Shown here: positions 44,668 through 55,645 of the stretch, piece by piece
Layout: every line of letters starts with the position of its first letter
Position numbering within the stretch: position 1 is the stretch's first letter
Origin: Ralstonia wenshanensis
GTDB lineage: Bacteria > Pseudomonadota > Gammaproteobacteria > Burkholderiales > Burkholderiaceae
Assembly (NCBI RefSeq): GCF_021173085.1
Contig: NZ_CP076412.1
Location: 496,001 to 560,000 of the forward strand
Direction: 5' to 3'
DNA length: 64,000 nucleotides
The notes under the pieces: model-generated
Database searches by the model: none
Seen by the model: only the letters and a program-made list of their open reading frames with translations
What the model was told of the DNA's origin: nothing
Position numbers and translations under genes: made by a program

Positions 44668-44976
44668 TCAGCGCTTTTCCGGCGGCGTGGCGCCGACAGC
44701 CGCCGCCAATTCGGCATGCGCGGCCAAGTCTGCGCGACGATGCTTGACTGTCGTGCTGGCCGGGTGCTTGCCCAGGAAGTTGCCGTTCTTCCAATCCTTC
44801 GACGGGCGGATCGGCCGCGCCGTAAAACCGCCGCCGCAGTTCGGGCAGACATTGCCGAACACGCCGTCTGCACACGTCGCGCAGAACGTGCATTCGAATG
44901 AACAGATGCGCGCGTGGGTCGCATCGGGCGGCAGCGCCGTGTTGCAGTGTTCGCAGGTCGGGCGGAGTTCGAGCAT
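44668..44976 (-). CDS. DUF1272 domain protein (zinc-ribbon-like)
   Basis: A 102-residue protein with the DUF1272 signature: CEHCNTALP at the N-terminus, ICSFECTFCATCA in the middle and CPNCGGGF after. The seven or more Cys in CXXC pairs should bind zinc. A basic linker and an Ala-rich tail (DLAAHAELAAAVGA) follow. The function is unknown. It converges with the TraB/GumN gene, with 4 bases between stops, and lies just downstream of the SorC-type regulator on the same strand. Confidence 0.87.
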   Translation of the reverse strand: MLELRPTCEHCNTALPPDATHARICSFECTFCATCADGVFGNVCPNCGGGFTARPIRPSKDWKNGNFLGKHPASTTVKHRRADLAAHAELAAAVGATPPEKR

Positions 44977-44997
44977 TGCGTCGTCGGTGTGGTGGGT

Positions 44998-45951
44998 TCA
45001 GTCCAATGCACCCAGGATCTGCTGCGCGCAGGCTTCGTCGGTCACAAGGCCGGTCAGCCAGCCGCCTCGCAAGGCCGCCCCGATCGCGCCCGCCTTGGCC
45101 ACACCGCCAGCAATGGCGATGACGGGGCGAGAGGGCATCGGCCTGAGCGGCAAGCTCGTGATGCGGGTCTGCAGCGGCGCCTCCAGCAAACGACCCTGGG
45201 CATCGATCGGCCTGCCGATCAACTCGCCGGCCGCGCCATGGGCGAGCAGATCATCCACATCCTTCGCGCTGATGAAGCCATCGACCTGCAATGCGCAACC
45301 GGGCCCGATCGTGCCGACCCCAATGAACGTGACATCCGCCTGCGCTGCCAGATCGGCCACCACGCCGTAGAGCCGGTGCTGGCACCACTGCCTCGTGTCT
45401 TCGGCGTTGTCGGCAACAAGCGGCGCAGGGAGCAGGTAATAGCGGCTGCGGGTTTTCTCCGCCGCGGCAAGCGCGACGTCGTACCGGTTGGACGAGCCGT
45501 CCGCTGCAATCGCCCCGACCATCGAGACGATGCGATGCTGCGGCCGGTCAATATCTGGAAGTTGATCGATCGCGGCGCGCAGCGTGCGGCCCGAGCCGAC
45601 GTTCACCACGCGCGGCGCATCGGCCAGCAGGTGGCGCTCCATGATTTCCGCGGCGGCCACGGCAATCATGCGTTGGGCAGCGTCTGCATCGTCGGCACTG
45701 GCCGGCACCACATGGCAGGTCTCCAGCCGGAAACGGCTGCGCAGGCTCTCCGCCAACTCCAGACACGCTGACACCGGGTGCGTCACGCGCACCTTCACCA
45801 GCCCGTGCTCCACCGCATAGGCGATCAGCCGCTGCGCGATCTGGCGCGACACGCCCAACTGCTCGGCGATGTCGTGTTGCGTGTGGTTGCCCACGTAGTA
45901 AAGCCACGCCGCACGCGCGGCCTGGTCTCGTTTTTCCTGCTGCTTGGACAC
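44998..45951 (-). CDS. SorC/DeoR-type sugar-binding transcriptional regulator
   Basis: A 317-residue regulator of the SorC family. The helix-turn-helix (YVGNHTQHDIAEQLGVSRQIAQRLI, about 22-48) precedes a sugar-phosphate-isomerase-like ligand domain (VGSGRTLRAAIDQL, VGAIAADGSSNRYDVA, GIGTIGPG-type loops). It is divergent from the polyol operon, with a 190-bp gap holding repeated TTGCTCA half-sites, so it most likely controls that operon in response to a polyol, ketose or its phosphate. The GTG start follows AGAGGAGGCG. Confidence 0.9.
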   Translation of the reverse strand: MSKQQEKRDQAARAAWLYYVGNHTQHDIAEQLGVSRQIAQRLIAYAVEHGLVKVRVTHPVSACLELAESLRSRFRLETCHVVPASADDADAAQRMIAVAAAEIMERHLLADAPRVVNVGSGRTLRAAIDQLPDIDRPQHRIVSMVGAIAADGSSNRYDVALAAAEKTRSRYYLLPAPLVADNAEDTRQWCQHRLYGVVADLAAQADVTFIGVGTIGPGCALQVDGFISAKDVDDLLAHGAAGELIGRPIDAQGRLLEAPLQTRITSLPLRPMPSRPVIAIAGGVAKAGAIGAALRGGWLTGLVTDEACAQQILGALD

Positions 45952-46025
45952 GCAGCGCCTCCTCTAGAACCTTGGCGATATGAGACGCATCGTAGCGTGC
46001 TTTTGCCCTTTCAACGAGCATTTGC

Positions 46026-46080
46026 TTGACAAGCGCAACATCGCATCCGATTATTTGCTCACAACACGGACAATTGCTCA
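46026..46080 (+). promoter_or_regulatory. Promoter and TTGCTCA repeats of the polyol operon
   Basis: TTGACA (46026-46031) and GATTAT (46049-46054) are 17 bases apart, a good sigma-70 promoter. TTGCTCA occurs at 46055-46061 and again at 46074-46080, with a mirror GAGCA at 46016-46020 just upstream of -35. Repeated half-sites around the promoter suit control by the divergent SorC-type regulator. Confidence 0.6.
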
Positions 46081-46143
46081 AAACCCGAAGCAAGTCCAGG
46101 CGGTGCGCCCGCATCGCCACATTCCAAGAAAGGAGACGACTGC

Positions 46144-47493
46144 ATGTTCCGCACGCTTCTGCGCGGGATGGCCCGCCCATCCCAACTACTCAAGCTGACC
46201 GCCCTCGCTGCCTTCCCCGCTCTCTGCGCTGTCTCTGCGCATGCGGCACCCACCACGCTCACGATTGCCACGATCAACAACCCCGACATGATCGTGCTGC
46301 AGAAGCTGTCGAGCCAGTTCGAGCAGGCGCACCCCGACATCAAACTGCGCTGGGTCACGCTGGAAGAAGGTGTGCTGCGCCAGCGCGTGACCACCGACAT
46401 CGCCACCGGCAGCGGCCAGTTCGACCTGATGACGATTGGCGGCTATGAAGCGCCGCTGTGGGCCAAGAAAGGCTGGCTCGCCCCGCTGGACATGCCCGCC
46501 AGCTACGACGCGGCCGATCTGCTGCCGACGGTGCGCGATGGCCTCTCGCAGGGCGGCAAGCTCTTCGCCGTACCGTTCTATGCCGAAAGCTCGATGACGT
46601 ACTACCGGCGCGATCTGTTCAGCGCGGCGGGCCTGAAGATGCCCGAGCAGCCCACGTATGACGACATTGCCAAGTTCGCCGCCAAGCTGCACGACCCCGC
46701 CAAGGGTGTGTACGGTATCTGCCTGCGCGGCCGGGCAGGCTGGGGCGAAAACATGGCGCTGGTGTCCACCATGGTCAACACGTTCGGCGGCCGCTGGTTC
46801 GACGAGAAATGGCAACCGACCATCGACACGCCGCAGTGGAAACAGGCGGTCAACACGTATGTCGACCTGCTGAAGAAATACGGCCCGCCCGGCGCAAGCA
46901 GCAACGGCTTCAACGAAAACCTCGTGCTGTTCTCGGGCGGCAAGTGCGGCATGTGGATCGACGCGACCGTTGCCGCCGGCATGGTCAGCAGCACGAAGGA
47001 TTCCAAGGTGGCCGACAAGGTGGGCTTTGCGAATGCGCCCATCGCCAGCACACCGAAGGGCTCGCACTGGCTGTGGATCTGGGCGCTCGCGGTGCCGAAG
47101 TCGTCGAAATCGCCGGAGGCTGCCAAGACGTTCGCGGCCTGGGCGACATCGAAGGACTACATCCGCGCCGTGGCCAAGGCGCAGGGCTGGGGCGAGGTAC
47201 CGCCGGGCACGCGCGCATCAACGTATGACGACCCGGCCTACCAGAAGGCCGCGCCGTTCTCCGGCTTCGTGCGCCACGCCATCGAGACCGCCAACCCGAA
47301 CGATCCGTCCGCACAGAAAGTGCCTTACACCGGCGTGCAGTTCGTGACGATTCCGGAGTTCCAGTCGCTGGGCACGGTGGTTGGCCAGGCGATTGCCGGC
47401 GCGCTCACAGGCAAGACGACGGTGGACGACGCGCTCCGTGTCTCGCAATCGCAGGCACAGCGCGCAATGCGCCAGGGCGGCTATCTGAAGTGA
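46144..47493 (+). CDS. mtlE: Polyol ABC transporter substrate-binding protein
   Basis: A 449-residue periplasmic binding protein (family 1) with a signal peptide of about 35 residues ending VSAHAA. It resembles the SmoE/MtlE sorbitol-mannitol binding proteins, with DLMTIGGYEAPLWAKKGWL and GKLFAVPFYAESSMTYYRRDLF. It delivers polyols to MtlF/MtlG. It is first in the operon behind the promoter at 46026-46054, and AAGGAGACG precedes the ATG. Which polyol (mannitol, sorbitol or arabitol) is preferred cannot be told from sequence. Confidence 0.9.
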   Translation: MFRTLLRGMARPSQLLKLTALAAFPALCAVSAHAAPTTLTIATINNPDMIVLQKLSSQFEQAHPDIKLRWVTLEEGVLRQRVTTDIATGSGQFDLMTIGGYEAPLWAKKGWLAPLDMPASYDAADLLPTVRDGLSQGGKLFAVPFYAESSMTYYRRDLFSAAGLKMPEQPTYDDIAKFAAKLHDPAKGVYGICLRGRAGWGENMALVSTMVNTFGGRWFDEKWQPTIDTPQWKQAVNTYVDLLKKYGPPGASSNGFNENLVLFSGGKCGMWIDATVAAGMVSSTKDSKVADKVGFANAPIASTPKGSHWLWIWALAVPKSSKSPEAAKTFAAWATSKDYIRAVAKAQGWGEVPPGTRASTYDDPAYQKAAPFSGFVRHAIETANPNDPSAQKVPYTGVQFVTIPEFQSLGTVVGQAIAGALTGKTTVDDALRVSQSQAQRAMRQGGYLK

Positions 47494-47521
47494 TGCAGCC
47501 GCTGCTGCGCCGGGAGGTGTC

Positions 47522-48475
47522 ATGGAACATGTATTGGAGTCGCGGGTGAACGGCATGGGCGGTACACCGTCACCCGCACAGCCCGTACAACCACAAAACG
47601 GCGCGCGGCGCTGGCTGCCGACGCTGCTGGTGTCGCCGTCGGTGCTGGTCCTGCTGCTGTGGATGACGGTGCCGCTGGCGATGACGCTGTATTTCTCCGT
47701 CAGCCGCTACAACCTGCTCAACCCAGATCAGACCGGCCTGGCGGGGCTCGACAACTACCGCTTCCTGATCGAAGACCCCGCCTTCTGGCCGGCCATCGGC
47801 AACACGCTGGTGCTGATCGGCTCGGTGCTGGTGATCAGCGTCGTGGCCGGCACGCTGCTGGCGGTGCTGTTCGACCAGCCGTTTGCGGGGCGCGGCGTGG
47901 CGCGCATTCTCGTGATCAGCCCGTTCTTTGTCATGCCGACGGTGGCGGCGCTCATCTGGAAGAACATGATGCTGCACCCCGTGTACGGCCTGGCAGCCTG
48001 GGTGGCGCGCCTGTTCGGTGCCGAGCCGGTGGATTGGCTCGCGACGCAGCCGATGCTCTCCGTGATCATCATCGTGGCGTGGCAGTGGACGCCGTTTGCC
48101 TTCCTGATCCTGCTGACGGCGCTGCAATCGCTCGACCCCGAGCAGAAGGAAGCCGCGCAGCTCGACGGCGCGAGCCCCGTGCGCATCTTCTGGCACATCG
48201 TGCTGCCGCACCTGAAGCGCGCGATTGCCGTGGTGGTGATGATCGAAACCATCTTCCTGCTCTCGATCTTTGCCGAGATCCACACCACCACCGCCGGCGG
48301 CCCCGGCACGGCCACGACCAACCTCGCCTACTTCGTCTACAGCCTCGGCTTGCAGCAGTTCGATATCGGCATTGCGTCGGCCGGCGGCATCGTGGCGGTG
48401 GTGCTGGCAAACGTAGTGGCGTTCTTCCTCGTTCGCATGCTGGCTCGCAACCTGAAGGGAGTGCACGAGCAATGA
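47522..48475 (+). CDS. mtlF: Polyol ABC transporter permease
   Basis: A 317-residue MalF-type permease with about six membrane segments. The EAA loop that contacts the ATPase is EKEAAQLDGASPVRIFWHIVLP near residue 215. Segments such as VLVLLLWMTVPLAMTLYFSV and a periplasmic LLNPDQTGLAGLDNYRFL are typical of SmoF/MtlF. GGGAGG lies ahead of the ATG. It overlaps the second permease gene by ATGA, so the two are translationally coupled. Confidence 0.92.
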   Translation: MEHVLESRVNGMGGTPSPAQPVQPQNGARRWLPTLLVSPSVLVLLLWMTVPLAMTLYFSVSRYNLLNPDQTGLAGLDNYRFLIEDPAFWPAIGNTLVLIGSVLVISVVAGTLLAVLFDQPFAGRGVARILVISPFFVMPTVAALIWKNMMLHPVYGLAAWVARLFGAEPVDWLATQPMLSVIIIVAWQWTPFAFLILLTALQSLDPEQKEAAQLDGASPVRIFWHIVLPHLKRAIAVVVMIETIFLLSIFAEIHTTTAGGPGTATTNLAYFVYSLGLQQFDIGIASAGGIVAVVLANVVAFFLVRMLARNLKGVHEQ

Positions 48476-49293
48476 GCACCCTCACCGCAACCTGGCGCAC
48501 GCGGCTGGCCGGAGTGCTGGCGTGGGCGATTGCCCTGGCGCTGTTCTTCCCTATCGCCTGGGCAACGCTGACCGCCTTCAAGACCGAGCAGGACGCCTAT
48601 ACGCCCACGCTCTTGTTCACGCCCACGCTCGATAGCTTCCGCGAGGTGCTGGAGCGCGCGCATTACCCGAGCTTTCTCGGCAACTCGCTGGCGGTGTCGA
48701 TCCTCTCCACGCTGCTGGCGCTGGCGATTGCCATTCCGGCGGGCTATGCGATGGCGTTCTTCCCGAACAAGCGCACGCAGCAGGTCCTGCTGTGGATGCT
48801 GTCGACCAAGATGATGCCCGCCGTGGGCGTGCTGCTACCGGTGTACCTGCTTGCCAAGACGGCGGGGCTGCTGGACTCCATCACGGCGCTCGTCATCGTC
48901 TACACGCTCGCCAACCTGCCGATTGCCGTGTGGATGATCTTCACCTACTGCAACGACGTGCCGCGCGAGATTCTGGAAGCCGCGCGCATGGACGGCGCCA
49001 ACCTCTGGCAGGAACTCGTCTACGTGCTGCTGCCGACGATGCTGCCGGGCCTGGCCTCCACCGCGCTGCTCCTGCTCATCCTGTCGTGGAACGAAGCCTT
49101 CTGGAGCCTGAACCTGACCAGCATCGATGCGGCGCCGCTCACCGTCTTCATTGCGTCGTACTCCAACCCGGAGGGGCTGTTCTGGGCGAAGTTGTCGGCG
49201 GCGTCGGTCCTGGCGATTGCGCCGATCCTCGTGTTGGGTTGGCTGGCACAACGGCAACTGGTGCGCGGCCTGACGTTCGGGGCCGTGAAATGA
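48472..49293 (+). CDS. mtlG: Polyol ABC transporter permease
   Basis: A 273-residue MalG-type permease. AIALALFFPIAWATLTAFK is the first segment, and the EAA loop is EAARMDGANLWQELVYVLLP near residue 165. The start is fixed by the ATGA overlap with mtlF; the frame is open upstream only as an mtlF shadow. Its stop overlaps the start of the HAD gene (ATGA). It forms the channel with MtlF for polyol uptake across the inner membrane. Confidence 0.92.
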   Translation: MSTLTATWRTRLAGVLAWAIALALFFPIAWATLTAFKTEQDAYTPTLLFTPTLDSFREVLERAHYPSFLGNSLAVSILSTLLALAIAIPAGYAMAFFPNKRTQQVLLWMLSTKMMPAVGVLLPVYLLAKTAGLLDSITALVIVYTLANLPIAVWMIFTYCNDVPREILEAARMDGANLWQELVYVLLPTMLPGLASTALLLLILSWNEAFWSLNLTSIDAAPLTVFIASYSNPEGLFWAKLSAASVLAIAPILVLGWLAQRQLVRGLTFGAVK

Positions 49294-50006
49294 CGCCACA
49301 TGCCAACGAATATGCCAACGCGCGCGCCCCCGCCTACCTCATCTGCGATTGCGACGGCGTGCTGATCGACAGCGAGTCGGTGGCGCTGCGCGCGCTGATC
49401 CGCACGCTCGGTCCGCACGTGCCGCATCTTTCGTCCGCCGCGCTGGAAGAGATGCTTGAACCGCGCCTGGGCATGAACACGATGGCACTGCTGAGCGAGT
49501 TGCAGAGCAGCATCGGCTTTCATCTGTCCGACACACAACTGGCCGGCGTGCTGGCCGACGTCGAACACGACTGCGCCACGCAATCGCAGCCGGTGCCCGG
49601 CATTGCCAACCTGCTCGCCACGTTGCCGCAGCCCAAGGCGGTCGCCAGCAACAGCAGCCGCCCGCGCATTGAAGCAAGCCTGCGCAGAGCAGGCCTGCTC
49701 GACGTATTTGGCCCACACATCTATAGCGCCTACGAAACACCGCGACCCAAGCCGGCACCGGATGTGTACCTCGCAGCCTGTGCGGGCCTGGGCGCCAGCC
49801 CCGCGCAATGCCTCGTCATTGAAGACAGCGACACCGGCGTGCGGGCCGCCCGAGCCGCAGGCCTGATCGTATTCGGCTTTGCCGGCGTGGCGCATATGCC
49901 GGCAGTCGCCACGCAGCGCCTGCTGGCCGCCGGCGCGCGCCACGTCTTTACCGACATGCGGGCACTGGCCGACGCGCTGACGTCGACCCTCGCCACGCCC
50001 GCCTGA
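49290..50006 (+). CDS. HAD-superfamily phosphatase in the polyol operon
   Basis: A 238-residue HAD subfamily IA hydrolase. Motif I is DCDGVLIDSE (near 20-29), motif II includes VASNSSRPR, and motif III/IV is KPAPDVYL with VIEDSDTGVRAA. The start overlaps the mtlG stop. It lies between permease and ATPase genes, so a role with the same sugars is likely, perhaps removing phosphate from a dead-end sugar or polyol phosphate. The substrate is not known from sequence. Confidence 0.87.
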   Translation: MTPHANEYANARAPAYLICDCDGVLIDSESVALRALIRTLGPHVPHLSSAALEEMLEPRLGMNTMALLSELQSSIGFHLSDTQLAGVLADVEHDCATQSQPVPGIANLLATLPQPKAVASNSSRPRIEASLRRAGLLDVFGPHIYSAYETPRPKPAPDVYLAACAGLGASPAQCLVIEDSDTGVRAARAAGLIVFGFAGVAHMPAVATQRLLAAGARHVFTDMRALADALTSTLATPA

Positions 50007-50040
50007 TCCGCATACAGAACACGCCCAAGGAGACCTCGCC

Positions 50041-51141
<1,101 letters not shown>

Positions 51142-51169
51142 GGCTCATACCCCAACGTTGCACACGATC

Positions 51170-52585
51170 ATGCCTTCTCCCACCTCCTCCACCTGGCTGC
51201 ACCTGGGTGCCGGCTCTTTCCACCGCGCGCACCAGGCGTGGTATCTGCATCGCCTTCGCGAGACCGGCGACACATCGTGGCGCCTGGCGCTTGCCAATAT
51301 CCGCGACGATGCCGGCACGCTGCTGCATGACCTTGCCGCCCAGCACGGCGCTTACACGCTGGAGACGGTCGACACCGCCGGCCATCGCCAGTACACGCGC
51401 ATCCAGTCGATCGATACAGTCGTGCCGTGGAATGCCGAACTCGCGGCGCTGTGCGAGATCGGCGCAGCACCCGATACGCGCGTGATCTCCTTTACCGTGA
51501 CAGAAGGCGGCTACTACCTGGACCAACAGCACCAGCTCGACGCGACGCAGCCGGACATTGCTGCTGACCTGCGCGGCGGTGCCGGCACGCTCTACGGTGC
51601 GCTGGCCCGTCTGCTGCATCTGCGTTTGCAGCGTGGCGGCGCTCCGCTCACGCTGCTCAATTGCGACAACCTGCGCCACAACGGCGAGCGCTTTCGCAGC
51701 GGCCTGCGACAGTTCCTCACGCTGCGTGGCGAGCCCGGCGACGGCGACCTCATCGCGTGGCTCGACGCCCACGCCAGCACGCCCAACACGATGGTCGACC
51801 GCATCACACCACGCCCCACCGACGCCCTGCGCCAACGCGTGGCCGCTCAAACCGGCTGGCAAGACCGCTGCCCCGTGATGGCCGAGACCTTTGCGCAATG
51901 GGTGGTGGAAGACGACTTCCGTGCCGGACGGCCTGCGCTCGAACGCGTGGGCGTCGAGTTCGTCCCTTCGGTGCTGCCGTACGAGGAAGCGAAGATCCGC
52001 GTGCTCAACGCCAGCCATAGCTGCATCGCGTGGGCCGGCACGCTCCTGGGGCTGCACACCATCGATGAAAGCGTGGGCGTGCCGTCCATCCACCGCATGG
52101 CGAGCGACTACGTGACCGACGATGTCATCCCGTGTCTCACGGCCCATCAGCCCAGCCCCATCGACCTGGCCGCCTACCGCGACACGGTGCTCGACCGTTT
52201 CGCCAATCCGCACATCCTTGACACCAACCAGCGCGTGGCGGCAGACGGCTTTTCTAAAATTCCCGGGTTCATCACACCCACGCTGGCGGAATGCTTTGCG
52301 CGCGGGCATGTGCCCCTTGCCACGGCGATGCTGCCGGCGCTGTTCTTCGTCTTCCTGGAGCGCTGGCACGCGGGCACGCTGCCGTATGCCTACCAGGATG
52401 GCCAGTTCGATCCGGTTGCCGCGCACGCCATGCTTGAGGCCGATGACCCGGTTGCCGTGTACTGCCGGAACACCGCGCTGTGGGGCAGCCTCGCGGGCAC
52501 GGAAGCACTCACCGGCCTTGTTCGCGACGCTATCGAGCGTGTGCGGGCGTGGCTGGCAGTCGAGCAAACCGCCACTGCCGGCTAG
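51170..52585 (+). CDS. mtlD: Polyol dehydrogenase, mannitol 2-dehydrogenase / D-arabinitol 4-dehydrogenase family
   Basis: A 471-residue long-chain NAD-dependent polyol dehydrogenase. The N-terminal cofactor motif is [10 protein letters not shown]. The catalytic [10 protein letters not shown] has Lys, Asn and His spaced as in Pseudomonas fluorescens mannitol 2-dehydrogenase. It oxidises mannitol to fructose or D-arabinitol to D-xylulose; the downstream kinases cover both products. The gene order matches the mtlEFGKDYZ operon of Pseudomonas fluorescens. The start is the ATG at 51170, as the longer upstream frame is an mtlK shadow. Confidence 0.88.
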   Translation: MPSPTSSTWLHLGAGSFHRAHQAWYLHRLRETGDTSWRLALANIRDDAGTLLHDLAAQHGAYTLETVDTAGHRQYTRIQSIDTVVPWNAELAALCEIGAAPDTRVISFTVTEGGYYLDQQHQLDATQPDIAADLRGGAGTLYGALARLLHLRLQRGGAPLTLLNCDNLRHNGERFRSGLRQFLTLRGEPGDGDLIAWLDAHASTPNTMVDRITPRPTDALRQRVAAQTGWQDRCPVMAETFAQWVVEDDFRAGRPALERVGVEFVPSVLPYEEAKIRVLNASHSCIAWAGTLLGLHTIDESVGVPSIHRMASDYVTDDVIPCLTAHQPSPIDLAAYRDTVLDRFANPHILDTNQRVAADGFSKIPGFITPTLAECFARGHVPLATAMLPALFFVFLERWHAGTLPYAYQDGQFDPVAAHAMLEADDPVAVYCRNTALWGSLAGTEALTGLVRDAIERVRAWLAVEQTATAG

Positions 52586-52651
52586 TCCAACAAACACATC
52601 GGCGGATTCGCGCGACAATCCACGGTTCAAGCAACCGGACCCGGCGGCCTC

Positions 52652-54151
52652 ATGTACCTCGGCATCGATCTCGGAACCTCGGAAGTCAAAGTGCTGTTGC
52701 TGAACGCGGCGGGCACCATCGTCGGGACGGCCGGTGAGCCGCTCGCCGTATCGCGACTGCATCCGGGCTGGGCCGAGCAAACGCCGGAAGACTGGTGGCA
52801 GGCCACCTGTGCCGCCATCGGCAAACTGCGTGATGCGGCGCCAGAAGCCTTTGCCGCCACACGCGCCATCGGCCTGTCGGGCCAGATGCACGGCGCGGTG
52901 CTTCTCGACGCGCGCAACCGCGTGTTGCGCCCCGCCATGCTGTGGAACGACACGCGCAGCACCGCCGAATGCCTGGAACTCACCCGCCGCGTGCCAGACC
53001 TGCACGCTGTTGCCGGCAATCTGGCGATGCCGGGTTTCACCGCGCCGAAGCTGCTGTGGAGCGCACACCATGAACCTGATGTGTTCAGCGCCATCGATTG
53101 CGTGCTGCTGCCCAAGGACTACCTGCGCCTGCGCCTGACGGGCGAGCGGGCATCCGATCCATCGGATGCGGGCGGCACCCTGTGGCTGGATGTTGCGCGG
53201 CGCACGTGGTCTGACGAACTGCTCGCCGCGACGGGCTTGTCACGCAGCCAGATGCCGCGCCTGGTGGAAGGCAGTGCGCCCAGTGGCACGCTGCTGCCCG
53301 AGGTGGCCGATGCATGGGGCCTGGCGCGTGGCGTCGTGGTTGCCGGCGGCGGCGGCGACGGCGCGGCCAGCGCTGTGGGCATCGGCGCGACCCAGCCGGG
53401 CGATGGCTTTTTGTCACTCGGCACATCCGGCGTGATCTTTGTCGTCAATGACCGCTTCCGCCCGAACCCCGCCCAAGCTGTGCACGCGTTCTGCCATGCG
53501 CTGCCGGGACGCTGGCACCAGATGAGCGTGATGCTGTCTGCCGCAAGCTGCCTGCGCTGGTTCTGCCGGCTGACGAGCGTGCCCGAAGCCACGCTGCTGC
53601 CTGAAATTGCCGCGCTGGCCGAATCCGAACGCCAGTCAGCGCCGTTCTTCCTCCCCTACCTCAGCGGCGAGCGCACGCCGCACAACGACGCGTTTGCGCA
53701 AGGCCATTTCCACAACCTCACGCATGCCAGCGACCGCGCCGCGCTCGGCTATGCCGTGATCGAAGGCGTCGCCTTCGGCATGGCAGATGGCCTGGACGCC
53801 TTGCGCGCAGCCGGCACGCAGGTGGCCTCGCTCTCGTTTGTGGGCGGCGGCTCGCGCAGTCCGTTCTGGGCGCAGTTGCTGGCCGACACGCTCAACACCG
53901 AACTGACGACGCACGTCGGCAGCGAAGCAGGCGGTGCGCTCGGTGCCGCGCGCCTGGGCTGGATGGCCGACGGGGGCATCGAAACGGCCGTCTGCGCCAA
54001 GCCACCCGTGCAAGCCACATATCGGCCCGACGCCGCACGCCACGCGCGCCTTGCCGAACGGCTGTCGACATTCCGTGCGCTGTATCGGCGCGCCTCGCCG
54101 CTGCCAGTCGCGCCTTCTACCCAAACCTCCGATCTCCCCTTGCCTGCATGA
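52652..54151 (+). CDS. xylB: Xylulokinase
   Basis: A 499-residue FGGY-family kinase phosphorylating D-xylulose to xylulose 5-phosphate. The N-terminal phosphate loop YLGIDLGTSEVKVLL, the GLSGQMHGAV substrate loop near residue 75 and the C-terminal FVGGGSRSPFWAQLLAD are diagnostic. It follows the dehydrogenase gene by 66 bases and overlaps the fructokinase start by ATGA. It supports use of D-arabinitol via xylulose (called mtlY in the Pseudomonas operon). Confidence 0.92.
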   Translation: MYLGIDLGTSEVKVLLLNAAGTIVGTAGEPLAVSRLHPGWAEQTPEDWWQATCAAIGKLRDAAPEAFAATRAIGLSGQMHGAVLLDARNRVLRPAMLWNDTRSTAECLELTRRVPDLHAVAGNLAMPGFTAPKLLWSAHHEPDVFSAIDCVLLPKDYLRLRLTGERASDPSDAGGTLWLDVARRTWSDELLAATGLSRSQMPRLVEGSAPSGTLLPEVADAWGLARGVVVAGGGGDGAASAVGIGATQPGDGFLSLGTSGVIFVVNDRFRPNPAQAVHAFCHALPGRWHQMSVMLSAASCLRWFCRLTSVPEATLLPEIAALAESERQSAPFFLPYLSGERTPHNDAFAQGHFHNLTHASDRAALGYAVIEGVAFGMADGLDALRAAGTQVASLSFVGGGSRSPFWAQLLADTLNTELTTHVGSEAGGALGAARLGWMADGGIETAVCAKPPVQATYRPDAARHARLAERLSTFRALYRRASPLPVAPSTQTSDLPLPA

Positions 54152-55095
54152 CCGACGCCCTGCCCTTGCCCCGCCTCGTCGTCTTTGGCGAAGCGCTGAC
54201 CGATTTCCTGCATCAAGGCAACGGCCAATGGCTCGCCCGGCCAGGCGGCGCATGCTGGAACGTGGCGCGCGTGGCGGCGCGTCTGGGTGTGCCCACGGGT
54301 TACGCGGGCGCCATCAGCAACGACGTGTTCGGCGATGCGCTCTTCGCCGATTCCCAGGCCGCCGGGCTCGATCTGCGCTATCTGCAGCGCGTCGACCGCT
54401 CGCCGCTGCTGGCGATGGTCACGTCGACCCAGCCGCCGCACTATTTCTTCGTGGGCGACGATAGCGCCGACCTGCATTTCGATGCGCAAGGCCTGCCTGC
54501 CGGCTGGCAAACCGCCGTGGAGATCGCCCACTTCGGCTGCATCAGCCTGGCACGCGAGCCGCTGGGCAGCCGCCTCGTGACGCTGGCCGAGACGCTGGCC
54601 GCGCAAGGCACGCGCATCACCTTCGACCCGAACTGGCGCACGGCCATGGACGCACCGCACTACACGCCGCTGCTGCTGCGCATGGCCGCCATCGCATCGG
54701 TCATCAAGGTGTCGGATGAAGACTTGCGCCACCTGTTTCCCGGGGATGTCGATCCGCTCACAACGCTGCGCACCCTCGCGCCGCAAGCCGACATCCTGCT
54801 CACGCTCGGTGCAGAGGGCATGGAATGGCTGGCCGCCGCGCACGGCGGGCAAGACGATGCCCGCATCTCGCAACCGGCCTTTGCCGTGCCGGTGGCGGAC
54901 ACCGTCGGCTGCGGCGATGCCGCCATGGGCAGCTGGCTGGTGAGCCTGCTGCAGTGGCCCAATGCGCCCGTGCAGGCGCATCTGCGCCAAGCCGCAGCGG
55001 CAGCGGCCCTCACCGCCACGCGCGCCGGCGCGTATGCGGGCACGCAGCCGGAAATCGATGCGTTGCTGCAGGCGCACTCCGCCGCGCACACCTGA
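54148..55095 (+). CDS. mtlZ: PfkB-family fructokinase
   Basis: A 315-residue ribokinase-like sugar kinase. The opening [11 protein letters not shown], the FDPNWR motif near 158 and the C-terminal [14 protein letters not shown] (catalytic Asp in GCGD, where GAGD is usual) identify the family. It would make fructose 6-phosphate from fructose released by polyol oxidation. It is the last gene of the operon. The Ala-to-Cys change in the anion hole is conservative and probably harmless. Confidence 0.9.
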   Translation: MTDALPLPRLVVFGEALTDFLHQGNGQWLARPGGACWNVARVAARLGVPTGYAGAISNDVFGDALFADSQAAGLDLRYLQRVDRSPLLAMVTSTQPPHYFFVGDDSADLHFDAQGLPAGWQTAVEIAHFGCISLAREPLGSRLVTLAETLAAQGTRITFDPNWRTAMDAPHYTPLLLRMAAIASVIKVSDEDLRHLFPGDVDPLTTLRTLAPQADILLTLGAEGMEWLAAAHGGQDDARISQPAFAVPVADTVGCGDAAMGSWLVSLLQWPNAPVQAHLRQAAAAAALTATRAGAYAGTQPEIDALLQAHSAAHT

Positions 55096-55169
55096 TGCCG
55101 TGCCATCGCGGCAGCGCGGCCCCACGTGCCACAATCGGTGCCGTCTACGTTTTGATTGCTCCGGGGCCC

Positions 55170-55505
55170 GTGTTGGAACTGCTTCGTATTGCCGTGCTGT
55201 TTGCCGTCACCGCCGTGGCGGAAATCGTCGGTTGTTATCTGCCGTGGCTCGTGTTGCGGCAAGGCAAGCCGATCTGGCTGTTGCTGCCAGCGGCGGCCTC
55301 GCTGGCGCTGTTTGCGTGGTTGCTGACATTGCACCCGACCGCGGCCGGCCGCACCTATGCCGCATACGGCGGCGTGTATATCGCCGTGGCGCTCGTGTGG
55401 CTGCGTCTGGTCGACGGCGTGACGCTCACCCGCTGGGACATCGGCGGCGCGGCCATTGCGCTGACGGGCATGGCGGTGATCGCCCTGCAACCGCAGGCCA
55501 ACTGA
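55170..55505 (+). CDS. ynfA: YnfA family small membrane protein
   Basis: A 111-residue inner membrane protein with four segments, an SMR-like fold. [23 protein letters not shown] and [16 protein letters not shown] are hallmark YnfA sequences, as is the closing [16 protein letters not shown]. The start is a GTG at 55170 (a TTG follows at once); the upstream frame is a shadow of the fructokinase. YnfA proteins have been tied to cation or dye efflux, but the native role is unsettled. Confidence 0.87.
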   Translation: MLELLRIAVLFAVTAVAEIVGCYLPWLVLRQGKPIWLLLPAAASLALFAWLLTLHPTAAGRTYAAYGGVYIAVALVWLRLVDGVTLTRWDIGGAAIALTGMAVIALQPQAN

Positions 55506-55645
55506 CCGAATTGCGCAGATATTTAGGATTTCCTGAGCGAAACGGAACCCTAAGCCACTGCCAGGATCGGAGGGGGGATCATGGCTGCGGCCATCGCGCT
55601 GCGCCGGTCGCTTACTCTTCCAACCGTTCTGTTCTGGAGGCCACG

